Positions 12,961 through 25,281 of a stretch of DNA of 64,000 bases are shown in pieces (position 1 is the first letter of the stretch; every line of letters begins with the position of its first letter). The DNA lies in assembly GCA_964304625.1 (NCBI GenBank), contig OZ199839.1:6138001-6202000 (forward strand). The letters run 5' to 3'. This DNA comes from Kudoa neothunni (lineage: Eukaryota > Cnidaria). The notes under the pieces were generated by a model that was given only the letters and a program-made list of their open reading frames with translations, made no database searches and was not told where the DNA came from. Made by a program: the position numbers and the translations under genes.

Positions 12961-13385
12961 AAATCGACTTTCAGGCGCTCCCGAAGATTAACAATGAATC
13001 AAACATAAATAATCGAGTTTGAAATGGTAAAATTGATGCAAAGTGAATTATTTTAGTCAGCGCTTATTTATAACACTTTTCCACGCATAAAAAATATTGT
13101 AAGAATCCAAATATAATAAACGATAATTACGTTTTAATCAAATTAAATAAAAAGAAATACATACATACATACATATATACATACATAAGAAACAAAACTC
13201 CTAATTTAATTTCATTCTAAACATAGTTTTAAGGGAAGGATGAAAATCCACAAATTGACATTCTTTTTACGAGTGCCAAACCAATAATTTGGTCAATAAT
13301 AGAACCGAGAAATCAAAGTACTGGAAAATGATGATAAATATTTCTACAAGTCTGATTATACTAAAATATAAAAACAGAAAAAGTG
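12961..13385. repeat. intergenic stretch with (CATA)n microsatellite
   Basis: Downstream (3') flank of PSTK. It includes an ATAC/CATA tract at about 13157-13187 and no gene. Confidence 0.5.
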
Positions 13386-14560
13386 TTAAATTTTGAGGTT
13401 TGTCATTTCTTCATCAACCATAGACAATTCAAACAATGATTTTATATGATTTTCAAATTCGACGTCAGAATTTTGGTAGATTTTTGCAAGTTTTTCAAGT
13501 AGATTAAAATCGTCTTTTATTCGTTGGAAAAGTTTATTCTTTAAAAAGTTGATTTTTGGGGCGTTTGTTTTGTCATTCATTGCTACAATAAAATTAAAAA
13601 TTAACAAAAACAAAAATAAACATTTTATTCGTGCATTAACGAGTAGTCTCAACAAACAATCGATTCGATGAAGGATTGAGTTGCTGTTGCTGTCGTTTGA
13701 TTCGATCACTAAAGAGTTCGGATTAAGGAGAAATTTTCCTGGTGAACTCAGCTGCTGAATTTTTTCAATAATACAATATCTGAATCAAATAATTACCAAT
13801 GCAAAATTACTTAACCCTTACATCTGGTCGTCATCCATCATATCATTGTGAACAACAACAGTGTTAGTTTCCCATTTATTTTCCATTGAAGGAATTTCGA
13901 AAACGTTATACAAATTTAGTAAACATTCATTAGAAACTGAAACAGTTTTTTTAATGTTATTGATATCATGGTTATGACGAAAATTTGGCGTTGTAATTGG
14001 AGGGAGGTTTCGTTGGCTGTTTCTTTTAAGCAAAATCTCCTTATCACAATCCAAGTGTATTTGTAAATATCCAATCCCATCTACAATTGAATAATCATCT
14101 TAATCTATGAAGAATCCATGTGATGCATACATTTAGATGCGATTCTATATATTTGGTATCTCATGCTTTTATAATGGAAAGTGTCATCAAGTAGAAAACA
14201 AATGCTATCAAAATTAAATTTTTGATCTAAATTTCTGTTTATGATTGCATTCGGGAAATATTGATTTGCCAGATGAACTGAGAGTTGGAAATAATTATCG
14301 TTTTGAAAATTTATTGCGATTAATTCTTCCAAAAGTTGACCTAATCGATCGTGGATATTCTTTCTAACTTTTTTGTAAGCATTTCTTTCTTTTAAAAAAT
14401 CTCTTTGGTTTATTTCTCCAATTTCGACATCGAAGTCAATACAGACTGGTAATATTGGGAATTGATTCATGGAAAATGATATCCGAGCACAAAGGGTACT
14501 CTTACCCGCCGCTGGACAGCCACACATGACCACGAAACATATTCTCAATTTTTCACTCAT
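13386..14560 (-). CDS. PSTK: L-seryl-tRNA(Sec) kinase
   Basis: PSTK phosphorylates serine on Ser-tRNA(Sec), the step before SepSecS makes selenocysteinyl-tRNA. The start at 14560 gives MSEKLRICFVVMCGCPAAGK, with the P-loop CGCPAAGKST. Further on come LLDDTFHYKSMRYQIYRIAS, matching the LDDNFYYQSMRYEVYQLA block of the human enzyme, and the segment YLQIHLDCDKEILLKRNSQR, equivalent to human QLFLDCPLETCLQRNGQR. Introns at 14081-14130 (50 bp), 13780-13821 (42 bp) and 13583-13640 (58 bp) have GT...AG borders and keep the frame; the first rebuilds ASKYGIGYLQIHLD. The C-terminal part contains ILHRIDCLLRLL, aligned with human ILHKTDQTLRRIV. The frame ends at 13386. The product is near the usual ~350 residues. 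Confidence 0.85.
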
Positions 14561-14638
14561 TTTGTAAGTTAAATTTTCAGGTTAAACCATCAAAAACTTA
14601 AAATGATTGTTGTTGCGTTGCGCATGCACCATTTATAC

Positions 14639-16017
14639 ATAACCCTCCAAGTACAATCGGAGACTTTTGGACCCCAGGCGACATTAGTTATCAATTTTCT
14701 ATCACCTTTACTTGTGAGAAATTTTTGGCGGTCAGTCAATTTTTTTAAAATGTTTTGTAGTAAAATTTCACTAATTAATAAACATTTTCATTCCGTAGAA
14801 AAAAAGTTAAAGCAAAAACACCCGACAAATAAAATTGAGGTATTTTGGACCCCACGATTTTTTTTCATCTAATTATCCAAAATATCGATTTATATGTTTA
14901 GGGGAAATTTCAAAAAATTCTATCGAATAATTATATTTTTATTGCATGAATATCATATCTTAATTTGCATCGCGCATGCACCATAATTAATTTCCATTAC
15001 GTGTTCAAGTGATCCTGATAATAATTACTCTGATACCTATTCTTCAGATTCATTTTCTTCGTTTCATGATTATTTATCGTTAGAAAAATTTGATATTGAT
15101 ACAGATATATAACATAACTCATTAATACACATAAATGGAACGTTACAGTCGATGAACTCGCCGTTGGCATCTAGAATCTAGAATGATTCTAGAACGTATA
15201 TTGCAAATATTATGAATAGACGTTCTGGGATTTCTCCGTTTTTATTACAATATTATTGATAATTTCAGAATAATATTTAATTCTCTTATATATATACGCA
15301 ATTATTTTAAATTAAAATATATTCAGTATATGGGTGGAAAGCTTTTTGATGATAAAGGGGTCGATTTGGATGAATTAGAATTGATTGGATTCATTAGCTA
15401 TTTATTACTGATGGGAATTTGCAGGGATAATCGAGAATTGATTAAAGAGATATATGGGTTAGAGGAAGAAGGAAAGATATATCGTGATTTATTCTCATTA
15501 CATAAATTTCTTCAAATAATACGAGTTTTACATTTTGATGGTATGGAAAATATTGAGGTAACAAGATAGTCCGGATGGATTTTGATAAATTCATTACCTA
15601 CGCCATATTTGGGTGGATTTTTTACATTTGGTTATCGGCCTAATGAAGATTTCAAGTGTATTATCTATGATACCTGTTTTATGTAATAATATTATGCTGT
15701 TTTTGACAAAATTTAACCGCATATTATAATAAAGAATTCATTTTGCTAAATGAACTGAATTTGAGTTATGTTTATAGAAAATATGTGATCTAAAAAGTAA
15801 TACATACACATACACTGTGGTTAAAATATTTCTTTATCATTCACACAGTATTACATGATGTCATTTATGAAATTATTGAATATATAATCTATCAAATATT
15901 TTAAAAACTTCTATAAATACATATTTTTTCAAATATTTTATCAAATAAAAACGTTGGGTCTTTCGGACGCCAATTATACTTGGAGGATGTATATTTTCAT
16001 GTGACTTAGAAGGTTAA
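14639..16017 (+). mobile_element. decayed autonomous-type piggyBac element
   Basis: The left end near 14643 is CCCTCCAAGTACAATCGG behind a degenerate TTAA. The right end at 16017, read inward, is TTAACCTTCTAAGTCACATG with the inner repeat CCTCCAAGTATAATTGG about 30 bp further in. Inside, an acidic Ser-rich N-terminal remnant lies at about 15000-15112. The frame at 15330-15569 encodes a typical piggyBac transposase segment (LIGFISYLLLMGIC, then FLQIIRVLHFDG). The catalytic part that should follow is missing or eroded. The element sits upstream of PSTK and in front of GCAT. Confidence 0.75.
15330..15569 (+). pseudogene. piggyBac transposase fragment
   Basis: An 80-codon frame with the conserved N-terminal part of the DDE_Tnp_1_7 family: an ELxGFIxxLLLMGI helix and the downstream FLxIIRVLHFD motif. 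It ends in a stop at 15567-15569. The catalytic aspartates normally lie further on and are not encoded here, so it cannot be an active transposase. Confidence 0.7.
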
Positions 16018-16648
16018 CAACTGTCCATAACAATAAATGTGTCATCGTTATCAGCAGTATGTAAATGATAATATCGATATAAAGTTAAAAATTCTTAAAC
16101 GTACAAAGATAAGTTATTTATTTCAATATTTACTAATCCTTTTTATTTTCGAAAATTTATATCAAATATAAGATGAAAATTATTCCAAAAATTAATACTA
16201 ACTGAAACAATTTGTTTTTTATTCAGTTCATTTATTCGCAGCTAAATAAATAATAAAAATAACTGAAATTTTTTCACCAATTAATTATTATTATCCTTCG
16301 CTTAAAATAAGCATTAACAGATTAGATAATGATTAGAGAGATGTTATATTGTGGAATAGAAGATTTACTTTTCTGATAGTTATGTGTTTAATAAACGGTA
16401 ATTATTTAACTTTAATAATCATTTAAAAACGGGATAAATTTAAATTCCATATATTCATAAATACCGAAATACAATAATGAGTTTTAAGCTGTTGATTCTA
16501 TATCCGATTTTTAAGTTGTGATAAACACGGTCGCCAGGCTGATTAGACTCAATAGGGTGTAAACCAACGCAAACATGCAATCGTGGATCACGTGTCGTTC
16601 AAATCATCCGCTATTCATATTTTCGACCTAATCTCTATTCAAAATCAA
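16018..16648. other. intergenic stretch upstream of GCAT
   Basis: AT-rich, with no gene. An alternative ATG at 16574 opens a short Arg-containing frame (MQSWITCRSNHPLF) in another phase. It could be an upstream ORF or the true presequence if a base is miscalled. Confidence 0.35.
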
Positions 16649-19600
16649 ATGGCAAGCAGAATAACAACATCTTTCGATGCGTCCAAATCGAAGGGATTTT
16701 TAAAATTTAACGAAAGAATCTCTAATCAACTGAACGAATTGAAAAAGATAGGAACATATAAGTCGGAAAGGATCATTTCCTCACCTCAAGCCGGAGTGAT
16801 ACGCGTTGAAGGAAGAGGAAAGGGGCTGTTGAATTTCTGTGCGAATAACTACCTTGGGTTGGCAGTACGCAATTGAAAATTATAGATAGATAGATAGATA
16901 AATAAATACATAAATTCGATCTAGAACAACAACTATGTCGTGGACAATAGTGTGAACATGCTGAAATCTCACGGTTCAGGTCTTAGTTCCGTTAGGTTTA
17001 TCTGTGGTACCCAAGTATGTTAATGGTCGATGGAGTCGAATGATTAATTTTTTCACATTATGTTATTTTAAAAAATCACTCAAATAATTAAAGTTTAAAT
17101 ATATAAGTCACATTGGATTGTTTATTAGCACGTAATTTCCAAATTACCACTGATGAGTACTATCGTTTGATTATTTGATTATTTATAATGAAAAATTTAT
17201 TATTGAAAATCTAATTTTGATACATTATAGGACATCCATAAAAAACTAGAAAACACTATAAGTGCTTTCCACGATAGAGAGGATGCTATATTGTATATCA
17301 GCTGTTTTGATGCCAATGGTGGATTATTTGAATCTTTGCTGGAACCTGAGGATGCTGTATTTTCTGATCAACTCAATCATGCATCGATCATCGATGGTAT
17401 ACGCCTGTGCAAAGCCAACAAGTTTCGTTACAACCATCGAGATATGAATCGTAATTTGGAGTTCAATAAATGCACAGTTTCGTTTAACTATCGTTTGAGA
17501 TTTGAGACAGTTGCTCGAAGAGAACAAGGACAAACGCACCAAACTGATTGTCACTGATGGCGTCTTTAGTATGGATGGCACAATAGCCCCTCTCAAGTAT
17601 GCCTCGATTGATGTTTCCTTGTGTTTGATTCACCTAATCCAGGGAAATTGTTGAGTTGGCGGAAGAATATGAGGCACTCACAATGATTGATGAATGTCAC
17701 GCCACTGGATTCTTTGGTGCAACCGGTAAAGGCACAGAGGAATTTTGTGACGTGATGGGAAAAATCACCATTATCAACTCTACTCTTGGGAAAGCTATTG
17801 GAGGTGCTGCAGGTAGGTTGTTATTATTGTGCGAATATATCACATTTTCGTCATACAGGCGGTTATACAACTGCTCCAAAAGTTATTGTGGATTGGTTGC
17901 GCCAGAAATCTAGGCCTTATCTATTCTCAAACTCACTTCCACCTGCGATTGTTGGAAGTGCACTTGCAGTAACTTGACTAGGTTGGTGTTGATGTAACTC
18001 AGTTTTAATTTTTAGGCCTTCGAACTAGTGACAAAAGACCAATCTTTGCTGAAAAGATTGCAAGAAAACACCTCTCTTTTTAGAACCCAAATGTCATCTA
18101 ATGGTTTCACTGTTATTGTAGGTGGATTTGTTGTGTTTTGTAAATTTTGATCTACCACAAGGGCGACAACCATCCAATATGTCCTGTTATGATGTCGGAT
18201 GAGTCTACTGCGGTGAATTTTGCCGATAAACTCCTTGGTAAATCTTGCCTGTTAATTACTAAGGATTACCGTGTTTCTTTGAAGCCCATCAAAGAATTAA
18301 ATGAGACTGAAAGTCTCCTTAAATTTATCCAATTGGACTCTAGAATTTTTAAAGTTCATCTCAGCTAATTCTTGTCAGATGGGGATTTTGTTTTATATAA
18401 TTTCTCTCAAATATTCAGTATATCTACGACTGATTAGCTATTAATTTATATTCAGTTTCTCTATGATTCATAATGGTTTATCAACCTTCTAATAATCGAA
18501 AACTATTTCTTCCAATAATCATTAAAGTGAAATGGTTTCAACTGTTTTTTTTCTTTACAATTAAAATTTATTTTTAAATATCATTGAAATTAATCGATTT
18601 CTTAATCACAATACTTTGATGTTAAAATCAATTACAATAGCTTTAAGAAGTAAAAATTATTTATTATACAGAGGTATAGCGTTCTTAAACTTCACACAAG
18701 CTAGATTTTAAATTATGCTAAAATAATTGGTATTGTAATTTTTTTATGCCTCGGATTTATTTATATATAAATTTTAATAAATATTTTACAAAATGAATTT
18801 AACAATTTCATTTACGAAAAGATAAAATAAAAGAATGTGTCGATTTTTCCCCCTATGATCTATCGATCTACCAGTCTATCGATGCAGGTTAGTATAAAAA
18901 TTTTAATTATTTAACGAATTTGAATCACCAATTTTTATTTTTTAATAAAGAATATTTATTTTTATAGAAAAACTGGAATTCAAGTTGGTCTTAATTATTT
19001 GAGTTGTAAATTGTATCACCTTCAACATCTCATCTAGTTAGAATTTAGTTTTAGTTCGGTTTGTTAGAGGATTAACTGAGAGATCTATGGAATATTGTAA
19101 TTTTAATAAAATATTGATGAATTTATTTTAACCCATGACTTAAAAAATAAATTTATTTGAGGAATTGTTCTAGAGTTAACTGATTTTCATTACTGCCACT
19201 AAAGTTATGTACAACCAACATTCTACAATACGTATTTATATGATGTAGTCAGTTATTTAAATGCAGTCACCCTTATAAAATTACGTTCAATTATTTTATC
19301 ATAACTATGTTTTAATAAAAATGTTATTGACACAATTATTAACTGTTTTCTGTATTGGTCTAATTTATGTGGCTGGGCTTCAAAGAACATGGTCATGCTA
19401 TATCAGTGGTTCTTAACCTTTCTCGCTTGCGGACCTCTAATGCGTCCAATGAGCTTAACACGGGCCTCCTTTTGTTTTTATGCATACTCCGAACATGTAT
19501 ATAAATGTTTCAACTAGAATCAATTATCTAATATCCCCTAATTATTAATTCAAAGATTTATTATATAAATTAATTACGTAGTGGTTTTTTTTGAAATATT

Positions 19601-20740
19601 TATTAACAATCTTTATTTGCTAAGAAACGAATTATTTTTAATATTAAAAAAATTAACAACGTTGATGTCCTTCCCAGTAATTTTTTTAAAATTACTAAAA
19701 CTACAACAAAGTATATAAAATGACGCATAATTTATTAAAATACAATATTTTATAAAATTCCTTGGATTAATATGAATATACATATACACTTTTAAAAAGA
19801 AAACCCATTCAACATTTTTTAAGTGAACACGTTTTTATAGCAATCGAAATATTTTTTCCATATAAAATCTCTATGTTCGTTAATTATTGTATTTATTAAA
19901 ATAAAAAGTTAACAACTGAAGAATCATTATATTACAGAATGCGAATTCAATACGAAAAACATATTTCTTATATAAATAAAAATTAAGAAAATATCTAATG
20001 AAATTTTTGTAGTTTCTTTATATCAATAAGTTCATGGAAATTTGACAAAATAATTGAAAGTGCGAAATGCATACAATTGATTTCTTGACTTTGTTTTTAT
20101 GGCGACCTGCGTAGAAAATTAGATTCGCCAAAATGAATTATCCTTCTAATTGTATAATCTGTAACTTTATTAAGTATTTCGTTTCAAATTTCTAGTTTTC
20201 GTGAAGTAATCTACTAAATGACTTTTATTTGTAGAAGACTGTTTACAAAATAGATGTTCACACAAGGAAATTTTGCAACATATATTTAATTTTTTCAAAA
20301 AAACAATAACTTAAGAGTATATTTAAAATTTTTAATAATTACACTAATCTTAAAAAAATCCAGTATAATGAATGTATGTTGACAAAATTGGATCCAAATT
20401 TTATTGAAATCACCACGGCCCAGGTTAAGAACCCCTCCACTATACTATAAATTGAGTGTCTTATGGTGCTCATTTAATTGTTTAAATATTGTTTACCTAA
20501 CTAATATTAAAATTATATAGAAAAAGGAATTTACGTTATTGGCTTCACTTATCCGGGTAGTTCCTAAAGGTAACGTCTCATGGATTTGAATACAATTTAA
20601 ATCGTGTTTATTCTTGAAATTTACATTCGTACTTAGGAAAAGCGAGAATTCGAGTCCAAGTGTCGGCAACCCATTCCCAAGAAGATGTGATACAATGTAT
20701 CAATTCATTTAAAGCTGTCAAAGAAGAGCTTCAACTTTAA
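16649..20740 (+). CDS. GCAT: glycine C-acetyltransferase (2-amino-3-ketobutyrate CoA ligase), mitochondrial
   Basis: A PLP enzyme that cleaves 2-amino-3-ketobutyrate with CoA to glycine and acetyl-CoA in threonine breakdown. The chosen start [17 protein letters not shown] looks like a mitochondrial presequence. Conserved blocks occur in order: [43 protein letters not shown] [36 protein letters not shown], the PLP-lysine motif [24 protein letters not shown] and [13 protein letters not shown]. Exons: 16649-16864, 16925-17014, 17231-17460, 17507-17596, 17643-17812, 17859-17968, 18016-18117, 18162-18237, 20521-20569 and 20637-20740. Most introns are 44-66 bp, but the one from 18238 to 20520 is 2.28 kb and carries a hAT element. 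The exon at 20521 has one extra G in GGG (about 20555-20557) relative to the conserved GFTYPVVPKG frame. Confidence 0.9.
18238..18368 (+). other. open continuation of GCAT exon 8 into its intron
   Basis: If the donor at 18238 is not used, the GCAT frame continues without a stop for 43 codons (from [20 protein letters not shown] to a TAA at 18366). The composition looks coding rather than intronic. This could be an alternative terminal exon giving a GCAT lacking its last ~50 residues, or a chance open frame. No homology was recognised. Confidence 0.3.
19404..20437. mobile_element. hAT-type non-autonomous element in a GCAT intron
   Basis: The left end is CAGTGGTTCTTAACC. The right end, read inward, is GAGGGGTTCTTAACC, 13 of 15 matching. 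The flanking 8-mers TGCTATAT (19396-19403) and CACTATAC (20438-20445) look like a decayed 8-bp target duplication. No transposase frame is seen in the ~1.03 kb interior. It explains nearly half of the only long intron in GCAT. Confidence 0.65.
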
Positions 20741-21514
20741 TATCTTCTTTTAAGAAAATTAATTCTTGCTATATTTTTCTGTTACGTAAAAGACAAAAAT
20801 CTTTCTAAAGACGCATGTTTATTTTATTTTAAAATCATTAATAGATAAATCATTGTAATTTATGATTAGTAAACGTAATTGATCTCGTCAATTTTTTTTA
20901 AGTTGCGTCAGAGCTTCAGCTAGTGTTGAAGTCTTGCCGACTTAACAACTTCATCCATCAACTCGCCAACCATCAACGTGGTTGTATTGTTTTGAGCTCG
21001 CATATATAAAAGGAATGCGAAGGTTTTCTTTAATTAATATAATTTTATCAGCAAGGTAGTATTAGATACTTTAGTACATGAGAAATATTACGAGATTTCG
21101 ATTTTTGACATTTTCCATATTCATATTCTACAGAGTTGTCTGAAACAGAGCTCTAAAGTTGAATAATCAAGAAAGAGTGTTTGTGATGAAGGATTTAAAC
21201 ATTTTTCATTGTCAATAATGTGGAAAAATTTTAAAATTTATCTCGAGAAAAAATTAATTAGAAAGTAATTATGCAATTCCCATCCGATGCGTGAGCGAGT
21301 AAATAGGATTTACACCTTTAAATGACTTGAAAACTTTTAGAAATAAAAAAAAATAATTTCTACATAACAGTTTTGTAAAAATTAAAAAAAACTCGGAAAT
21401 GCAAAGAAACAAGTCGCAGATCTTCAATTATTTAGTGTACTTTTGCGTGATATAAAATTGCTAAATGAATCGGGGTTGATGCATATTTTCCCTGAACTAA
21501 AATTAATCATTCTT

Positions 21515-21520
<6 letters not shown>
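20741..21520. other. intergenic stretch
   Basis: Downstream of GCAT. AT-rich with a short tract of higher GC near 20890-21020 (ACTTCATCCATCAACTCGCC). No gene or known repeat is recognised. Confidence 0.35.

Positions 21521-21556
<36 letters not shown>
21521..21556. repeat. (TA)n microsatellite
   Basis: About 18 TA units directly in front of the Helitron-like copy at 21557. Confidence 0.9.
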
Positions 21557-21557
<1 letters not shown>

Positions 21558-21915
21558 GTATATAAAGTAGTAGTGTCTGTTTGTATGTGTGCAAATTTAA
21601 TATTTTATAAATATTTATGCATCATCATATTGAAAACATTCAACTAATGTTTTAAACTAAGAATCTAGTTTTGACAATTTTATGATGTGCAATCTGTCAA
21701 ATCTCTACCAGTAGAGACAGCGCTATGAACTAGGATTAAGGTCACTTCTTATATGGCAAATTAATTAAATAAATCAAGCTTTATTTGTGTAATCTTTGTA
21801 CTATTTATCCAAATATTCTAAATTTATTTTGAACTTAAATGAACTTGACCCACTCAAGGCTCAAGTCTACTTGGTTGGACAAAGAAGCCTACGCAAAGTG
21901 GGGCTTTTGCGCTAG
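21557..21915 (+). mobile_element. Helitron-like non-autonomous copy A
   Basis: The 5' part reads TATATAAAGTAGTAGTGTCT. The 3' part ends CGCAAAGTGGGGCTTTTGCG then CTAG, a short hairpin followed by CTAG|T as at Helitron 3' ends. Its last ~150 bp match 43790-43923 (shared GTAATCTTTGTACTATT and GGGGCTTTTGCGCTAGT), where the second copy ends at the same CTAGT. There are no inverted repeats and no target duplication, again as expected for Helitrons. Confidence 0.55.
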
Positions 21916-21930
21916 TTCATTTATCTATCG

Positions 21931-22400
21931 TCTACTATATAATAAAGCTGAAGTGTGTGTTTGTGCGATGAAATTTTTTCCGTATAAATAGATATTTATA
22001 TAATTTCTAATAGTTTACGATAATTTAAAATTTCTATTATTTGTTATTACACGGACATAAGTTCAAAAATAATAAAGTAAACAGTGTTGTCCTCGGTGTT
22101 AAGTTTGTTAAGTTTGTTAAACGGATTAAGTGGTTTTACTAATAGAAATATGTTAGTTTTTTCATGGTAACGCTTATGACCATCTGCAAGTTGTTCTGAA
22201 CGTTTTTAGTGGCTCAAACTTAAGCTATAAATCCACGATTTCAAGATACATCTTATATCATTTATCTATATGTACATTTAAAGTAGATGGTAGTTAATAT
22301 AGCATAACTATGCGAATTTTCTAAATTAATGAAGAATTTGAAGCATATGTTATAATAAAATAGATTCAATCCCTACATACTGAGACTAGGTCTCCAAATT
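21931..22400 (+). mobile_element. Helitron-like 5' end (second copy, 3' limit unclear)
   Basis: It begins TCTACTATATAATAAAGC then TGAAGTGTGTGTTTGTG, a typical Helitron-type 5' end, only 15 bp after copy A ends. It is similar to the start of the copy at 43427 (TCTATTATATAAAGC). A short tandem AAGTTTGTT repeat lies at about 22102-22122. No 3' hairpin plus CTRR was found, so the end given is arbitrary. Confidence 0.35.
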
Positions 22401-25281
22401 TCGTTATAGCGACCGTTAAACTTAATTGTGAGCGATAAGATTCGAATTATATATTGAAATCTTACTTTATTCAATTATTTAAATATTCTTATTCAAATAA
22501 AGAGGCTATACGACGGTTTTGAGGAAAGAGTGTACAAAAATGTGTCGGACAAAGACATTAATTTGAGCAATAAAATTAATCATTATAAGTTATTACCGAG
22601 TTATTCAGGGTTTTCTACTTCCATAACTTCTCCAAAATGATCTCAATACTTTACTGTACCTATCACAGTCGTTAAAAGTGATATTTAAAAGGAAATATTT
22701 ATTTAATTTCTCCTCTAAGCTAATCAAGAAGAGTCTTATATATCTTTAATATTTTTACCGTATTTTTCTATGATGAAATTTTTCCAATCCCCTTAGAAGC
22801 TGAGAAGTTTGCGCTAGTGTGAATTAAAATGAATGTTTACATACGGATTCCTGACCGATTCATCAGAAAGAACTAACGAAAAAAATTTAAACTGATTTTT
22901 GTTGAAATATCTATCGGCACGTATCATTGTATCATTATATCATTGTATCATCATTATATCATCATTATATCATTATATTCAGGTTAATGTAGTTTTGAAT
23001 GTACTTAATTATTTTTGACCTATCGCTACCGTTTTTATAATCCAAAAATAATAAAATGCAACAGATTCCAATAAATAAACGTTATGAATAAACTGTAAAT
23101 AGGAATTACCGTGTTAAAATTGGCATCACGCGCACGTAGATGTCTTACTAAATTAAAAATTTACGTACCAATAGCCAGTACTTATTTTTTTACATCAGAT
23201 GAAATAAATAACATTAAAATAGTCGTTAGAATTTCTCAAGGATTGAGTTTATTAAATAATCCCACAAAAGATGCGAGAAACGTACACCCCACTCTTTTTT
23301 GTCATATTCATGTATAAAATAATTATAGATAAACTGGTAAATTCACAACGTTTTCTATCCATCATTTTTATGACAAACCAGTAATAATTATACTAAATAA
23401 TCCCACTAAATCCGATATATGAGATGTTGATAGCCTCGGACTCTTTCGCGTAAAAAAATAATATCAAGTGACACGATAAAATGTATTTTCTCAATAGGGA
23501 CAACTTTTAAAATTACAATAACCTCTCTAACAACTACAAAAAATTTTTACCAATGTTCCATATAATATATTGTTCCAAATAAATTGAAATATTGTATTAT
23601 TTTACGACAAATATTTTTGCCGAAAAAATAAAAAACAATCAGAAATAAATTTAACCCTTCGATAATGATAACAGTAGATCACTGGTACTGGGCGACCATT
23701 CATAATATTTTTAATCCAAATTCTCCATGCAGAAGGTGTATTTAAATTCCACACAATGCATATTTTACAATTCAATGATCCTTCAATAAATGATATTGGA
23801 TTCGGAAAATTCATCCGCATCATCATATCTTAAATTAATCATCGAATTCCTTATCAGATGATTGGTTTTCCCTATTGTAGACGTAGACAGCAGAGCTATT
23901 CGTTTTGTTGGAGTCGAGCATGCGCTAACTAAATTTGCGAACTTTAGACATCAAATCTACACAAGTCTAATCGATACAATTCTCTTGAACTTTTCTAGTA
24001 AAGAGCACATGTGGTAACGCGTTTAATTAACGAAACAAAATCTGGTTTGTATCACACCCCAACTCAACAAACCTTTCTTATACATCAAATTGACTTGATT
24101 TGTACAATGAGTTGGTTAGAGTTTTTTAAAATTAAATAATTTTCAAAGTAATTATATATCTAATAAGTATTTTGTTCACTAATAGACTAATTAAAATAAA
24201 AAATTATTTGATCTTATTTCAACTCAGAATTAACCTACAAGAGTACAAAACACGATGGATTTATTTGGGATTAAAAAATCTACCTTCCAAATCTTTTGGA
24301 CAAGTTTTACCAATTCCAATCTAATTATGGAAATAAAAAATTCTCTCAAGTTTTATTGAATCCATCAAGCATTGTTAAATTCCATTATCATGATAATCAA
24401 TAGTGTCATATTTATTATTTTATCGGCACTGTATTATTAGTGAGATAATCCGATATATTATTCTGCTTGAGATTAGGGAAATTTTGTATACTTTAGAAAA
24501 CAAAAGGATATAGTTATGACAGGATGGGATGGAAGTGTAAACAAAAAATTCACTAACAATTCGTGCGCATGCGTTCAGCCGTAAAACGGTTTTTCAACTA
24601 TTCAAACCTCCGTTGTTACACCCTAGTGCACATCTCCATGTATCAAAAGATTTCAAAGTGTCATTCATTCACATAATGATACATTGGAACCCATTACACA
24701 TCACCCGAGGAAATAAAAATATATGTAAAGAGTGGGGTATACTCTTAGAGCAATAATAAACATTCAAAAAATAAATCCACATTGCAGGTGAAATGATACT
24801 GTCAACTAGATTTAAGGATTAAAAATAATTTTTTGTTCGATAATTTCCAACTGTATCGGTCATTGCAGGTTACTGATACAAAATTCAATAGCTAAATGGT
24901 GATTTGGCGAACAACTTGATTGTTCATTGTTCGAAAAGCAACTCATAAAAAAACTCCAATCGATAATTAATTAATGTTGTTAAATTGCGCAGTCTCAAAT
25001 CATTATCAACGTCAAGCCGAATATCGTAAGTGTGTGAGTGAGATTGAAGTGAAAGTCTAATTTATTTGAATCTCCACAGTTCTACTTATCCTAAGTTTAA
25101 TCAGCCCAAATCCATTTTAACTTTGATATTGTTTTTAATCTGTTTGTGAAGAAGTCTCGTGTGAGAGATATCGAGGTGTCAAGTGTCAATCTGGTTGGAG
25201 TTGTGTTAGGTACGTTTAATGGATATCGCGGTGTGGAGTTTAATTTTAAAAACCCCGTTTAGAACTATTAACTAAACGCCA
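22401..25281. other. gene-poor stretch before PI4K2
   Basis: Holds an irregular ATCATTATAT microsatellite at about 22920-22980 and weak frames at 23111-23317 (+) and 23602-23826 (-) without recognisable motifs. The last ~250 bp are richer in GC and are probably the promoter and 5' UTR of the PI4K2 gene. Confidence 0.4.

Noticed and set aside
17324-17879. Minus-strand frames opposite GCAT
   Set aside because: Antisense shadows of strongly conserved GCAT exons.
23111-23826. Two weak frames as genes
   Set aside because: No motif, AT-driven composition and no supporting splice signals.
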